Position numbers and translations under genes: made by a program
Assembly: GCA_002189035.1 (NCBI GenBank)
Contig: NEEC01000008.1
Coordinates: 248,001-312,000 of the forward strand
Length of the DNA stretch: 64,000 bases
Direction of reading: 5' to 3'
From: Utricularia gibba
Lineage: Eukaryota > Streptophyta > Magnoliopsida > Lamiales > Lentibulariaceae
Shown here: one piece after another, positions 1 to 11,014 of the stretch
Layout of the letters: each line of letters starts with the position of its first letter
Position numbering within the stretch: position 1 is the stretch's first letter
Notes under the pieces: generated by a model
Databases searched by the model: none
Told to the model about the DNA's origin: nothing
The model's input: the letters and a program-made list of their open reading frames with translations, nothing else

Positions 1-416
1 AACAACACCTCCATGTACTTGCGCCTGCTCCCTCTCCCCGTTGAAAAGGTCGGAGGCTGGAGCCACCGCCAATGGGCATGAGACACACCAAGAAACACAC
101 GCAGTTGAGATCAGATTGCGCATCTTTACGCTGAGGCCTCTCCTAAGGGAGTGTCGTGTCCATGGAAAAAAACGAAAAGCTTTTTTTTTTTTTTGGTGGT
201 ATTGTTTTGTGTTTACTGTGGCATCGGGTGGGGTAGCTTGCATTTATGCGTTGAGGCCAGGGTAGGGACAGATAGATGGAGCAAAGGGTCATCAGGCTGA
301 AGGGCAGTTCAAAGAGGACGAGAGTTTTTTTAAGGAGGTGTTGATCCATTGCATATCACAGCAGCAGCTTTTCGGTTAAAAATGCTTTCTGTTCTTTTCT
401 TGTCTTGCTAATTGGG
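1..416 (+). promoter_or_regulatory. Upstream region and 5' leader of the MYB gene
   Basis: No gene is seen here. The stretch has a T-rich run near 180-195 and a short upstream ORF opening at the ATG at 382, ending about 10 codons later just before the MYB start at 417. This fits a leader containing a small upstream ORF. No clear TATA box was identified. Confidence 0.4.
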
Positions 417-1571
417 ATGCCTACTCCCACCAAATCTTCCTGTTCCTCCTCCTCCTCCGATTCTTGCGCCATGTACACAAATGTGAGCTTTCTCTCAACA
501 AACCCCGACATTGATCTCAACTCCACTTCGAATCAAGAGGATGAAGAAGGTTTCCGGGGAATGCATGGTGCATTGACCAAGGAGCAAACTGGTAATGCGA
601 AGCTTTGCGCCAGAGGCCATTGGCGTCCTGCTGAAGATTCCAAGCTCAGGGAGCTTGTTGCACTTTATGGTCCTCAGAATTGGAACCTTATTGCAGACCA
701 ATTGGAAGGGAGATCAGGTAAACATCCTTGGATCTAATGCTGCAACACCTTCTTACTAGTTCTGAATTTTGTTCGTTTGGGATGAAGGTAAAAGTTGCCG
801 ATTGAGGTGGTTTAATCAGCTGGATCCAAGGATTAACAGGAGAGCGTTCACTGAAGAAGAAGAAGAGAAGCTGCTAGCAGCTCACAGCCTTTATGGCAAC
901 AAATGGGCAATGATTGCGAGGCTGTTTCCTGGAAGAACAGACAATGCAGTGAAGAACCATTGGCATGTTGTGATGGCGAGGAGATACAGAGAACAATCCA
1001 GTGCGTGTAGGAGGAGAAAAATGAACCAGTTTCTTTTCAGCAGAATGGCACCTGATGATGCTGCTACACAAACAGACCAAAATATCAACGGTGGGCGAGG
1101 GGTGTTATCCAGTAGTGGCAACCGGGAAGGAGCACCTAACGCCGAAGGGTTCTGGTCACCTCATCCTTCAGTCGCGTTCTCCCCATGTGAGGCCTCTTTT
1201 CCCTTGTTAAAACTGGCTCATAAACCTTCTTTTATCTCTTAACCACTTAAGAAAATCCCATGAGGTTGCTTTTTGCAGCTTAGAATCAATATAATAACCA
1301 AAAGAAGCTGCAAAAGACTACCTCCTGAACTTGTCTGTCTTTGTAACTCATAAATGCGTTGTCTTCAGGCCACAGCACCAGTGAAGTGATGAACATTTTC
1401 AACCACAACCAATACATTCTCTATCCAGCAATCCAACCGCAACCCCGTAACTTCCCATCGGAATCGACTCCACAGCCGTGGAATGCGCCAGTGGTCAATT
1501 CATCAGCAGCGCATGAGAAAACTGCACCACCATTTATAGACTTCCTGGGAGTGGCCTCTTTAAGAAAATGA
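417..1571 (+). CDS. MYB117: R2R3-MYB transcription factor, LOF (MYB105/MYB117) clade
   Basis: A nuclear DNA-binding regulator; relatives in this clade specify lateral organ boundaries and axillary meristems. Three exons, 417-717, 788-1186 and 1369-1571, join with phase-1 GT-AG introns to give 300 residues. The two MYB repeats lie at about residues 64-167, with the regularly spaced tryptophans of R2 (GHW, QNW, LRW) and R3 (NKW, KNHW). The end of R3 reads [16 protein letters not shown], the signature of the MYB52/54/56/105/117 group. The N-terminus is Ser-rich (residues 7-15). I chose the ATG at 417 because upstream in-frame codons include no other ATG; an alternative start is the ATG at 471. 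The first intron splits the R2 signature [11 protein letters not shown], as in most R2R3 MYBs. The clade is firm; the choice between MYB105 and MYB117 is not, since both are co-orthologous in Arabidopsis. Confidence 0.93.
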
Positions 1572-1776
1572 CTGGAATGATAAGCTTGAAAGTATTTTAA
1601 GTGCTTGTTTTCTACTTCACCTTCATGTGAATAAGTGTTTGCATTACGACAAAGAGGTCCGCAGTGTATTGCAAGTGGTTAAGAACCTTGTTCATTATTA
1701 CATGTAAATGATATATCATCCTACGGGAACAAAAAGCAGAAACTTGGTATCTAATCACTCATGTCTTCTAAGAAAC

Positions 1777-2600
1777 TCAGATACTCTCATGAAAGTTAAC
1801 TGACCGTGATAAAGCTGCTGGATTTGCCATAAGAACAGCCATTGCTGCACCACCATTCATGAATCTACCTCTCTTACTATTTGAATCAAGAACCTGATAA
1901 AAACCAACGAACGATCTGATCTTCTCATTCTTGATCCCCAGAGTAGACCATACAGAACTATTTGCAGTTTCAGTGGCATCATCGATCTTCATTGATGGAG
2001 CCACATCCTTAAAACATTGTAATTGGGAAAGAACAATCAATAATACAAATGGGTATGGAAACATCGACTAAGAAGAGCCAGAATGAATAAAGTTTACTTC
2101 ATCTTGACCGTTATTCTGGGTCGATGTCCACAACCTTTTGCAGTTCTTTGTCTGCGAGCTGTTACTAGTACGTTGAAGGCTTTGGCTTTTGGATTCCTGC
2201 TGATCGTTTCCACCACAGAGTTCAACTCCAGACAAATCATCCTGTGAAATCAAAACAAGATTAACAATCAAAAGATTCTATCCGTATTCACAAAATGGAT
2301 GGAAAACGGAGTTCGCAAGAAAAACTCAACCCGTCATTCTCCAACTACAGGGAAGAGGAACCAATCTGTATCTAAACTTAAAACAACAAAAAAAAGGCCA
2401 AGGTAGTATCAAACCTTTTCGTTTTTCTCAATTGCTGCGACGTATGAAAGATCCTGATCGTCGATCCTTCCTGTTAGCGTGACCGAAGAGCCATTCAAGA
2501 CCTTAGGCATCATTGTTCGAGGACCTTGAACTAATTCCCCTTTCGAGAGTAGCATTTCAGTCCGGGAAATCCGGTAATCTTGAGAAGACTCAGATACCAT
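1777..2600 (-). CDS. Small plant protein of unknown function (186 aa)
   Basis: I do not recognise the family. Three exons on the minus strand, 2600-2415, 2241-2098 and 2007-1777, join in phase 0 with GT-AG borders into one open frame of 186 residues from the ATG at 2600-2598. Each exon is otherwise followed by in-frame stops only inside the proposed introns. The N-terminal third reads like a compact soluble domain (LNGSSVTLTGRIDDQDLSY); the middle is Ser/Gln/Asn-rich; the C-terminal third contains a Gly/Ala/Met-rich stretch (GGAAMAVLMANPAALSRS) that may be an amphipathic helix. No signal peptide or membrane segment is clear. The gene lies tail-to-tail with the MYB gene and head-to-head with the RING-CH gene. 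The splicing model is inferred from consensus sites alone. Confidence 0.65.
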
Positions 2601-3577
2601 AGAGCCGCCAATTGAAAACCGGACGGTGATTTGTTCGGATTTCGGCGCCGATCGATCGGACTGTAGACGACTACCACAACAATTTCCGTTTTTTTATTGG
2701 GGGGGTTAGCGGGGTCCGCATTATCGACGAATAGCAATCTTTAAGTTTGTGGCCATCTTACTCCCATTCGAGATCCCGTCTCTCTCTCGATTAGTGACAC
2801 GTGGCGGGATTACGGCCACTAGGATACCTTTACGAGTGGGAGAAAGGTCATCATCTACGGCCCTTGTTGGTTCCCATCACGTGATCCCACGGCTGTCATT
2901 CCGCCACAGCAGATGACTGGGCTTGAAAAAGTGGAATAGTTTCTAAAAGCGGGTGACGTGGCGAGAAGAATTCTTTTGGGCTTTTTGGGCCTCTTTCGGT
3001 GGGCTTCTTTGTGGATAGCATATTATACCTACGACGTCGTTTAAAAGGACGCTGCACCCTACGCTTGATAATGCTTCGAGGCGTTCTCCTTTAGCCCCAT
3101 TTTTAAAGAGAGGGAGGAGGAACGGAGCCAGAGAACGAATTTCAAAGCGTGAATTGAATTGGGGTCGTCGTGAGTGGTGGTGACCTCTTGGGATTGAGAG
3201 GAATAACGAATCTAAGAACTTTGTAGAGGGATTCTTGGCTGCGCTACAAGTTCGCCAATTTAATCGCCTTTATCCAGTTTCGGCCCTTTTTTTTGTCCTG
3301 GGTGGGTTTCCTTTGGTTTACTCTCTCTCTCTCTTTGCCCTCCCCCTTTTTGTTTCACGCATCCGTCTTACTTCTTCTATTTAGGGTATGGTCATGATCT
3401 GCTCTAGACTGGGTATCGGTTCCTTGCTTGATTCTTCAATTGCAGAAAATTTCTGATCTCGCTGCAAATGGCAGCGTGATCAGTATTTTTTCTACCCATT
3501 TTTTGTCTTCTGGAATTTGATTCTGCGCGCCTTGTTGTGAACATTTGTGTGGTTTTGTGTCGGTGGATTCGATTCTG
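2601..3577. promoter_or_regulatory. Shared divergent promoter with four ACGT-core elements
   Basis: This roughly 1-kb gap separates the start codon of the minus-strand unknown gene from the 5' leader of the plus-strand RING-CH gene. It carries CACGTG at 2798-2803, within an ABRE-like ACACGTGGC, a second CACGTG at 2878-2883 within the 10-bp palindrome ATCACGTGAT, GACGTGGC near 2955, and the perfect palindrome ACGACGTCGT at 3031-3040. These are sites recognised by plant bZIP and bHLH factors. A (CT)n tract near 3321-3333 is typical of plant 5' leaders. No TATA box is evident. Confidence 0.5.
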
Positions 3578-3757
3578 GTGAGTATCCTGAGGTGGGCTCT
3601 TTTATTTTGATTCAAGATAGATCTTTGTCACATATGCCGAAGGAAATTTTTTCCACCAGTGATAGGACTTTAAATGTTTATGAGGTCGAAAGTCTCCGTT
3701 TTTTCAATAATTTTTCAAAGGGGCTTAAATGTGTTTTATCTCTCGTCTTTTCTTCAG
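3578..3757 (+). other. Putative 5'UTR intron of the RING-CH gene
   Basis: The donor CTG|GTGAGT at 3578 and the pyrimidine-rich acceptor TTCTTCAG ending at 3757 flank 180 T-rich bases immediately upstream of the start codon at 3829. A leader intron is common in this type of gene. Predicted from consensus only. Confidence 0.45.
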
Positions 3758-3828
3758 GAATTTTTCTGTGGTTATTGCTGTTGATTGTGGTGGAGGTCGT
3801 TTGAAGAACTTTGCATTTAGGATTGAAT

Positions 3829-5569
3829 ATGAACCCATTATCAAAGCCTCAACTTATCGAATCTAGCCAACCAGTGCCGCAAGTAACGAAGCCTGAAATG
3901 GCTGGGTCCTCATTTGGCTATGCAGAAAATGATGATAAAGTGGTGATCGCAGTGGATAATGAGGCCGCCGAAGAGACTCCCTTGATCGGTATTGGCGAGT
4001 GCCGAATATGTCAGGAAGAAGATTCCCTAAAAAACTTGGAGAGCCCCTGCGCTTGCAGTGGGAGTCTAAAGGTGATTTCTTATTTTAGTGCAATACAATG
4101 TTTAGTTGAGGACTCTATCTTTTCTGTACTTTTAGCTTATTCTGTTTTTTTTCTGACTGTAACGTGCTTTCATATATCAGTCCTTTATTTTTTTTATAAA
4201 TCTTCTAATATATATTCCTTCCCAGTGTGCTCATAGAAAATGTGTCCAGCACTGGTGCAACGAGAAAGGCGACATCACTTGTGAAATTTGTCATCAGGTA
4301 CAATTATTTAGATTTGTGAAAGCATATCTTAGTTTCTGAATTTCATGCTTCGTATGGAAATGATGCATTTAGAAAATTGTCGTTCTTTTGTAAGATTCAG
4401 GATACTGGAAGTAAGCATTTTGTGAAACCTGATCATACTCTTATTATGTGAAAGATAACATTTCAGTTTTTGACAAATTTGTTCATTTCCGTATTTCTTG
4501 ATGATAATATGTAAAATGTGCACAATATTCTAGAATATGTAGGATCACTTTTTCGATCTTCAGTTGCCATATTTCTTGATGATAATAATAGTAACGGAAA
4601 TGATGCGTTGTGCATTCCTTTACCGTGCAGCCATACCAGCCTGGTTACACTGCTCCTCCACGTCCCCAATCTGATGAAACAACCATCGATATTGGGTAAA
4701 TTTATGTGATATTTTTTGTTTGCATGTGGTCTCAATTTCTGTGCTCTGTAGTATCTTATGACCTTTATCGTGAACCAATAAATACCTATTTGCTTCCAGA
4801 GGAGTGTGGCAAATATCTGGTACCCCATTGGATATGAATGATCCTCGCGTCCTTGCTATTGCTGATGCAGAAGGTCATTTATTTGAGACTGACTACGATG
4901 ACTATAACAGTAACAGTAGCAGCGGGGCTGCACTTTGCCGTTCAGCTGCCTTAATTGTACGTTTTTGTTTCTCTATATCGTGGACTTCTTTATTCTGTTA
5001 CTCTATATGCAGGTTTCTCTTTACTTGGAAGGTATTGTATTTTAAACTTTTGTAGGTGATGGCTCTCATGCTAATGAGGCAAGCAGTATCCATCACAGAC
5101 GATGGAGATGGAGAAGAGGAAGATGGTGCTGCAACTTTCGTATCTGTGAGTAATCAGTCAACCATCTCACTGCGTGCTTAATTCTTCACGTACATAAACT
5201 TGCTTTATGCTTTTACAAAACAGCTGTTCTTGCTTCGAGTGGTTGGCTTTCTTTTGCCATCCTACATCATGATGTGGGCCATTAGTATCTTGCAGCGCCG
5301 AAGGCAAAGACAGGTACTTGTAACTTGTAATTCAAACTGCACATGAACCATGAGGATGATGCATGTGGATGTTTGGCGCTGGTTTCTTGAAAGATAATTG
5401 TATGCAACAGGAGGCAGCAGCACTGGCCGCGACACAGTTTGCAATCGTTGTTCAATCAGCACAAAGCAGAGGCCTCCTTGTTGCCTCAGCGCCACCAACA
5501 GTAACTCCCCTGGCCACTCCTACGCATGCCACTTCCTCTCAAGTGCCTCCTCAACTGGAAAATGCATGA
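3829..5569 (+). CDS. RING-CH (RINGv/MARCH-like) membrane E3 ubiquitin ligase
   Basis: A probable membrane-anchored E3 ubiquitin ligase. Seven exons (3829-4071, 4226-4297, 4631-4695, 4800-4956, 5056-5145, 5224-5313, 5411-5569) join with GT-AG borders into 291 residues. The C4HC3 RING-CH finger spans about residues 58-103: C58, C61, C74, C76, H84, C87, C100 and C103, with the family tryptophan at 91. It is followed by the plant RING-CH C-terminal region (DUF3675 type), including PYQPGYTAPP and an acidic stretch. Two hydrophobic helices, about residues 172-190 and 210-232, should span a membrane. The C-terminus is Ala/Thr/Pro-rich. Arabidopsis relatives include PIT1 and its homologues. The start is the first ATG after the leader intron and is in frame with the finger. 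Confidence 0.9.
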
Positions 5570-6245
5570 TCTCGTGATCAGAAAACTTTCTGGGTGTTGT
5601 ATCTACGGACCCAACTAATGCAAAAGTTTGAAGCAGAATCGAGTTGTTTCAGTGAGTTTGGTCCCTTGGCATTGTGCGGCACTTCAGGATGCGGCAATAC
5701 GTGTGTATATACACTGGTAACCTTGGCCTCGTGGCCACTGTCAACTAACTTTACATTGTGTATCACTGCTGGTTCAGGAGCTCCCGTTACCCTTGTGATT
5801 CTTATACACTCATTATCCTCTTTACTGAATTTCTCGTGGGAAAGCATCATGTTCGTCTGTGTTTTACCCTGTACTTGTAAAGAAACCAGGCTAGAAATGC
5901 GACGTATCAATTTGGGATGGGATTGTGCTGAGAAAATGAACATTACCAAATTCCATAAAAATGTAAGATGGATCCAAAATCCATGAGTGATAACTTGAAG
6001 ACAACAGTGAAGACAAGGATTATTACATCTCAGAGTTCACAAACAATGTTAACAAGGATAAGGGCATTCTGATGAAGGAGAAAAACCTGTGTGTTCATGA
6101 GTGCATCTACGTACCAGGCTACAAACTCGAATCTAGTATACAACGATACGCCCCGAGAAGCATCTAGATATTTACAGTTGATCAATCTCCCAGTGGAATC
6201 CGAATTAGGGGAGCAAGGAGCAAACCTTTGTGTTCATGAGTTCTA
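5570..6245. other. Convergent 3' ends of the RING-CH and hydroxylase genes
   Basis: About 680 bases between two genes transcribed towards each other. It should contain both 3'UTRs. I see no coding signal or repeat; the long open stretches on both strands show no recognisable protein. Confidence 0.5.
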
Positions 6246-7190
6246 TCAATCAGCTTTCCTTTTTGTATCTACTGCAGGTCGTGCTTCAAGGCCGCCTTCG
6301 CTTCTTTTCTCGATCGTATAAGGCATGTAAGTACCCAGAAACTTATCCCACATCACAAAGAATGGCTGAGAAAAATTATACTTGCTGCCATAGAGCTGAT
6401 GGTGAATGTCATGATACGCAGCGTTGTTTCCGAAGAAGAGTTGGAAAAGGTTGCCGGGGAGCCACATTCCACAGTGATCGTCCACAGTTTTCAAAGTCGC
6501 GAAGGAGAAGAAGAAGATGGAAGCATGAGAGGACATGCCCGAAATAAGGAATGCCAAAGCGCCACCAAAAGTGTCAAGCAGCACACCCTCCAAGGGGTGG
6601 TTGTACAATGCTCCATATGCATATGGAACAATGAGCCTATGATGATGAGAATGGATATGCTTGTACAAGAACTTGTTATGATGCATGTAACGGTGCACGA
6701 AATATTGCCATGTATCCAGAACCATCATCGCCACGATGAACTGTCTAGCAACAGCAATCATGGAAGCATCGTGATCCTGTGCAGATGGGCAGTTGCCCCC
6801 AGTGACCTGAAATCACAAAACTTGAGTCTCTGGCTCGCCAAATGACGATCTCATAAACAAGCTCAAACCGGTTCCATACAACCAGATTCTGAATCTCATC
6901 ATTAAAGAACCAATTTTATAAGCCGCATCTCCAAGGCAAACAACATAAATTACCCGAAAGAGAACGGTGGCGACGGCAGCTTGAACAACTTGCTGGAAGA
7001 GAACTCCAACGACGACGTCTCTTTTGGGCACCAAATCCTTTTCATCCTCTTCCTTTTTGGTGTGAAGCCTGTACTCATGGAAGGATCCAAGGAGAACATA
7101 GAGTCCGGAATAAACCCAATACAAGACTATAGGGGCGAAAGTCCCTAACAGTTCATCGGAAACTCCCATCCCTCCGATCACGATTCCCAT
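6246..7190 (-). CDS. SBH1: Sphinganine C4-monooxygenase (sphingoid base hydroxylase)
   Basis: A di-iron fatty acid hydroxylase-superfamily enzyme of the ER that adds the C4 hydroxyl to sphinganine to make phytosphingosine, the main plant long-chain base. Two exons, 7190-6954 and 6806-6246, join in phase 0 to give 265 residues, close to the 260 of Arabidopsis SBH1. The histidine boxes are complete: HRYMH at about 117-121, HSHHH at 131-135, and HDIHH at 211-215, plus DDHCG near 190. Several hydrophobic helices surround them. The C-terminus ends KRKAD, matching the KXKXX ER-retrieval pattern. I chose the ATG at 7190 because the product then starts like the family; the frame stays open upstream to 7433, but that part overlaps a tRNA gene and looks non-coding. 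Confidence 0.93.
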
Positions 7191-7398
7191 TCTACGGTGT
7201 GCTGGGTAGTCGATAAATCCAACAACCCTGGTGGTGCCGCGGGATCTGAAAGTTCCCAGCGGCGGAACCCCCGAATCCTCTTCGCCCTCCTCTTTGGGTT
7301 GGATGGGTTGCGAAATTTCAGTACTGACGACAGCTAATTTTACCTGTTGACTTTTTCTGTTAGGTAATAATTGTAAACTGATATAAAAGTTTTCAGCA

Positions 7399-7470
7399 AT
7401 CAGAGTGGCGCAGCGGAAGCGTGGTGGGCCCATAACCCACAGGTCCCAGGATCGAAACCTGGCTCTGATA
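7399..7470 (+). tRNA. Initiator tRNA-Met (CAT)
   Basis: A 72-base intronless tRNA. The anticodon stem GTGGG (7424-7428) pairs with CCCAC (7436-7440) around the loop CCCATAA, with CAT at 7431-7433. The acceptor stem starts with A (ATCAGAG) and pairs with CTCTGAT. The T loop reads ATCGAAA instead of TTCGANT, and the three G-C pairs of the anticodon stem are present; both are hallmarks of eukaryotic initiator tRNA. A TATAAAA at 7382-7388, a CAA at the 5' boundary and a T5 run at 7500-7504 (Pol III terminator) frame the gene. It starts about 208 bases from the hydroxylase start codon, on the opposite strand. Confidence 0.95.
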
Positions 7471-7499
7471 TTCAGACGCAGCTTCCATCCCTCTCCATC

Positions 7500-7504
7500 T
7501 TTTT
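7500..7504 (+). terminator. Pol III terminator of the initiator tRNA gene
   Basis: A run of five T residues lies 30 bases after the tRNA 3' end on the same strand, the usual stop signal for RNA polymerase III. Confidence 0.6.
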
Positions 7505-9994
7505 AGAGATACCGGTGGTGTTTTATACGTCCAAAATTTTCGACTACTGCATCTGTCCCACCAATTGCTTGAGATGAAGCACGGAAAGCTGTAAGAATTT
7601 CAAGTGCAAGTTGCAGCTCCTTTGCTCATGAGGGTGTTGCATTTTGAAGCGTGTTCGTTTAGCATTTTGACACAGCTAGCGATAGAAATGAATACACATA
7701 CGGTAAGACAATCTGATTCCATGAGCTTTCTCATTTGAGTGGAAGCAAGTTGAGGCACATTTTGGGGCGCTCTGAAACCTGATCCAGGCCAAGGATGGGG
7801 ATTGAAAAGAAGATGATCTGTACCGAGCAAAATGACCCGCATCGCCTCTTCCGCTGCATCCCGTTTCAGCGACCATTTCTGTCTCGCTCGACTATAAGAA
7901 TTCTCCTCGGTTTCTGGGCAACGAAAATACCTACCCAAGTCCTTTCATCACTCTCTCTTTCCCTGAGTTGGTAGGCCTGGAGACTCCCAGCATCACAATT
8001 GACGTCCTTTTTCCTTCTTCCAACCGATGCACAACAAGTCATCCAATGCATTCCATTGGAACCAAGTTGTCTTTTAATTCACATTAGCAAACCATGACTA
8101 TGTGTTCTCAGTCACGTCAGAGAACGCACATAGGCTTCCACCATTTGGTAATGTTAGTCCATTATTTCTGCTTTGTCGCCATTCTCGAGAAGGAGACACG
8201 TCCATTCCAAGCTGAACCCCGGATCCAAATCCCAACCAGGTCAGCAAACCAGCCTACATTGACCGTTTTGTACGCTCTAATTGAAAACAAAAAGAAAGAA
8301 GATACTTGGATTGGGCAGTCTAAGATGTAAGAAGAGAACAAGGCTGAAAATGATAGATGCAGTGCACGTAGATGTGATTTGGGTTGTCCCGAAAGATGCC
8401 GACAGAGTATTGGAAAATGATTATTACATGAAGCCATTGGAACGGTAAGACATCCTAATCGCCAGCGTTGGATGAGTTATGGCCACATGCTTCTTTCGAT
8501 GCTCCACGGCCCCTCAACTCTCAATGCTATGTACCCACAAAACTCAGATCTTTGGGTCTCGGTGTTTGCAGATGCGTACAAGACATGCCTTTGCGCTTAA
8601 TCGGGATTATCCCGTGAATTATTCAGAATGATTTAAGGATTAGGGTCCACCAACACGAAGAAGAAGAAGAAGGATAAGGCTCGTGTCTGTTGGTTGTTGA
8701 GAAGCTCAGGCATTGGCTTTAGCGTCTGTGCAAGTTTTTTTTTTTTTTTTTTTTTTCACAAGGACAGGCTGCAGATCATCCATTGATTGTTGCAACCTAC
8801 AAAGGAAGCCATTCAACTCTAAAGAGTGGTGGTTAGATGTTGGCCCCAGCAGCACTTCAACCCCTGCACTGTCTCTTTGTAGATAGACTGATAAAGCAAC
8901 AAGCATCGCACGTGGACCTCTGCATCCAGTCCATCCGCAAAAACCCATGTCTATATACATAAAAAAAATAAACAAATTACGTTCACATTTGTTTCTCTTT
9001 TTTTTACTGACAGTAATTGTCATCATCCTCTCTCCACCAGACATGGCGTATGCTGCGTTTTAAACAGCATTCATTGTCTTGGAAATGGACCAGAAAGCAA
9101 TGTTTTTCTATTACCCATTACTTACACTGTAGATTTAGGGTTCTTTCTTTTACCATCTCTGCTTCAGATGCTCAGACACTACAGTAAATGCCAAGTTATC
9201 CACTGTTGGAGGTGTGTTGCTGCCCACCTCCTCCATCTTATCATTCAGACATACTGATTAAACTAATGCCTTGAACTTAGTTGCACAGTTTAAAACTCCC
9301 GAACATGTCAAGTTGAAAACTTTAGTTGCCCTACTTTTTTTATGTGAGACATACACTACGCACTTTCGAGTGTGCTGAAGTCTTTACCTTGTCAAGATTT
9401 CAATCACAATCCCTTAGAACTCGACCCAGCAAAAACACCATTGGTTTGGGGGAAAGTTGAGGTTGCCCTCTCCCACATTCCATCACTCCACTCATTGTGT
9501 TTCTTGCTTAAAGTTGACGACACTCCCTTTCCATTTTCCCGTACCCGCAATGTGTCTTCTCCTTTCTCCTTTCTCTCTCCTGAATAATTGGACCATCCAC
9601 CACTCGTTTCTTTTTTTTTTGTTTTGAGAAGAAAACAAAAGCACACAGTTTTGTTCTGAATTAGCAACAGTCTCCTCAAACTAGTGTAATACCAGAATGG
9701 CGACTATGTGGTATCGAATCCGAGAGAAAAAAAGGAGATTCATTCAGCTAAAAACCCGAATCACAAACGCTGTACGTGTCACTTGTGTGTCATGTTAGGG
9801 TTATAGCATTGAAGTGTGAGATGGTTGTGTTCTGGTTCTGGAACCCTAACACCAAAAATGGATCAATTTTGTGGTTATTTGGGAGGAATTACTTTGATTT
9901 ATATGTTTATATATAGATATATAGATGGATGGACAGATGCAGTAGACCTAACCCCACCCCACCAGAAAAAAAATACTGGGGGGTATATTGATCA
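7505..9994. other. Intergenic region upstream of the TCP gene
   Basis: About 2.5 kb with no gene I can support. It holds a 22-base T run at 8735-8756, several short A/T runs and, near 9913-9950, the AT-rich TATATATAG stretch that probably belongs to the TCP promoter. Longer open frames here (for example 7600-7938 on the minus strand) resemble no known protein. Confidence 0.45.
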
Positions 9995-11014
9995 ATGGAG
10001 TGTGGTAATGGAAGCTCTTTGCAAAGGTCCCATTTCGCTTTACAGCTCTTGGAGCAAAAGGATCATGAGGAGGCGGCGGCAGCAGCAGCTACTGCCGTTG
10101 CGAAATCGCAAGAAAAAAAGACTCCTCCGAAGAGGACTTCAACCAAGGACCGCCACACCAAAGTCGACGGCCGTGGGCGGCGGATCCGGATGCCCGCGAC
10201 TTGTGCTGCGAGGGTTTTTCAACTCACCAAGGAATTGGGTCATAAATCAGACGGCGAAACCATCGAGTGGCTGCTACAGCAGGCGGAACCGGCGGTGATC
10301 GCCGCCACAGGGACCGGAACCATCCCGGCGAACTTCACGTCTCTGAATATTTCGGTGAGGAACTCCGGATCGACGGTTTCGGCCCCTGTCCATTTCCGGC
10401 ATAACAGCTATTTGAATCCGAGTTTCGGGGCGACCCAGTTCGTCACTGTGCCGGATCAGTGGGAAAAAAGCGGTCTTGATGAAAGAAGGGTTTTGCTTCC
10501 CGGTGTGGAAGGCTTGTCAAGTGGGAACGCCATGAATTTCCTAAGTGGGAACTTGAGTTTAGGCCCCATGCTTCAATCTAAGCAGAAATCACCCAACAAT
10601 GGTTTAGAAATGTCAGTTTCGGTGGCGACAACCGCGGAGGAAGATCTCCCTCCAGCCATGAGTAACTACATGGTGCAGTCGACCGCTGGTGCCATTCCGG
10701 CGGGTCAAATTCATACTCCCAACACCGCTTTTCTCATGGTAACTAATCCAAATAGCCAAGTAAAAATCAGCAGTGAATCTTTATGGCCGTTTGCTTCCCA
10801 CATGGCTAGCTCTAGCATCTACAGGAGTGCCCCTGCAGCTACCAGCGGCCTCCATTTATTGAACTTCCCACCTTCGCTGCCGGGGTTACGTGGCGGCGAG
10901 ACCCAGGTAGACGGTCATGTCGGCATGCTTTCAGCGTTAAACGCCTTCAAACCCATCGGAAATAATGAAGGACAAGAAGGTCATGCTAGCAGCTCAGATG
11001 GTGCAGACAATTGA
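9995..11014 (+). CDS. TCP15: Class I TCP transcription factor, TCP14/TCP15 group
   Basis: A nuclear transcription factor of the class I (PCF) type, binding GTGGGNCC-like sites; TCP14/15 relatives control cell proliferation in internodes, leaves and seeds. Single exon of 339 residues from the ATG at 9995, with no intron as is usual. The TCP domain lies at about residues 50-110, starting [17 protein letters not shown] and running through the helix-loop-helix ([19 protein letters not shown], then [11 protein letters not shown]). The four-residue deletion in the basic part and the cysteine at residue 70 (position 20 of the domain) are class I features; that cysteine makes class I members redox-sensitive. 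An Ala run precedes the domain (residues 27-35). The remainder is low-complexity Ser/Gly/Asn sequence. Length fits TCP15 (about 325) better than TCP14. Confidence 0.93.
   Translation: MECGNGSSLQRSHFALQLLEQKDHEEAAAAAATAVAKSQEKKTPPKRTSTKDRHTKVDGRGRRIRMPATCAARVFQLTKELGHKSDGETIEWLLQQAEPAVIAATGTGTIPANFTSLNISVRNSGSTVSAPVHFRHNSYLNPSFGATQFVTVPDQWEKSGLDERRVLLPGVEGLSSGNAMNFLSGNLSLGPMLQSKQKSPNNGLEMSVSVATTAEEDLPPAMSNYMVQSTAGAIPAGQIHTPNTAFLMVTNPNSQVKISSESLWPFASHMASSSIYRSAPAATSGLHLLNFPPSLPGLRGGETQVDGHVGMLSALNAFKPIGNNEGQEGHASSSDGADN

Noticed and set aside
7191-7433. Open upstream extension of the hydroxylase frame
   Set aside because: It overlaps the initiator tRNA gene, and the downstream ATG at 7190 gives a product of normal family length and start.
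7600-7938. 112-codon open frame on the minus strand
   Set aside because: No recognisable domain, and overlapping frames on the same strand are equally long.
9816-10298. Open frame overlapping the TCP gene in another frame
   Set aside because: It is a shadow of the TCP coding region; Arg-rich composition comes from reading it out of frame.
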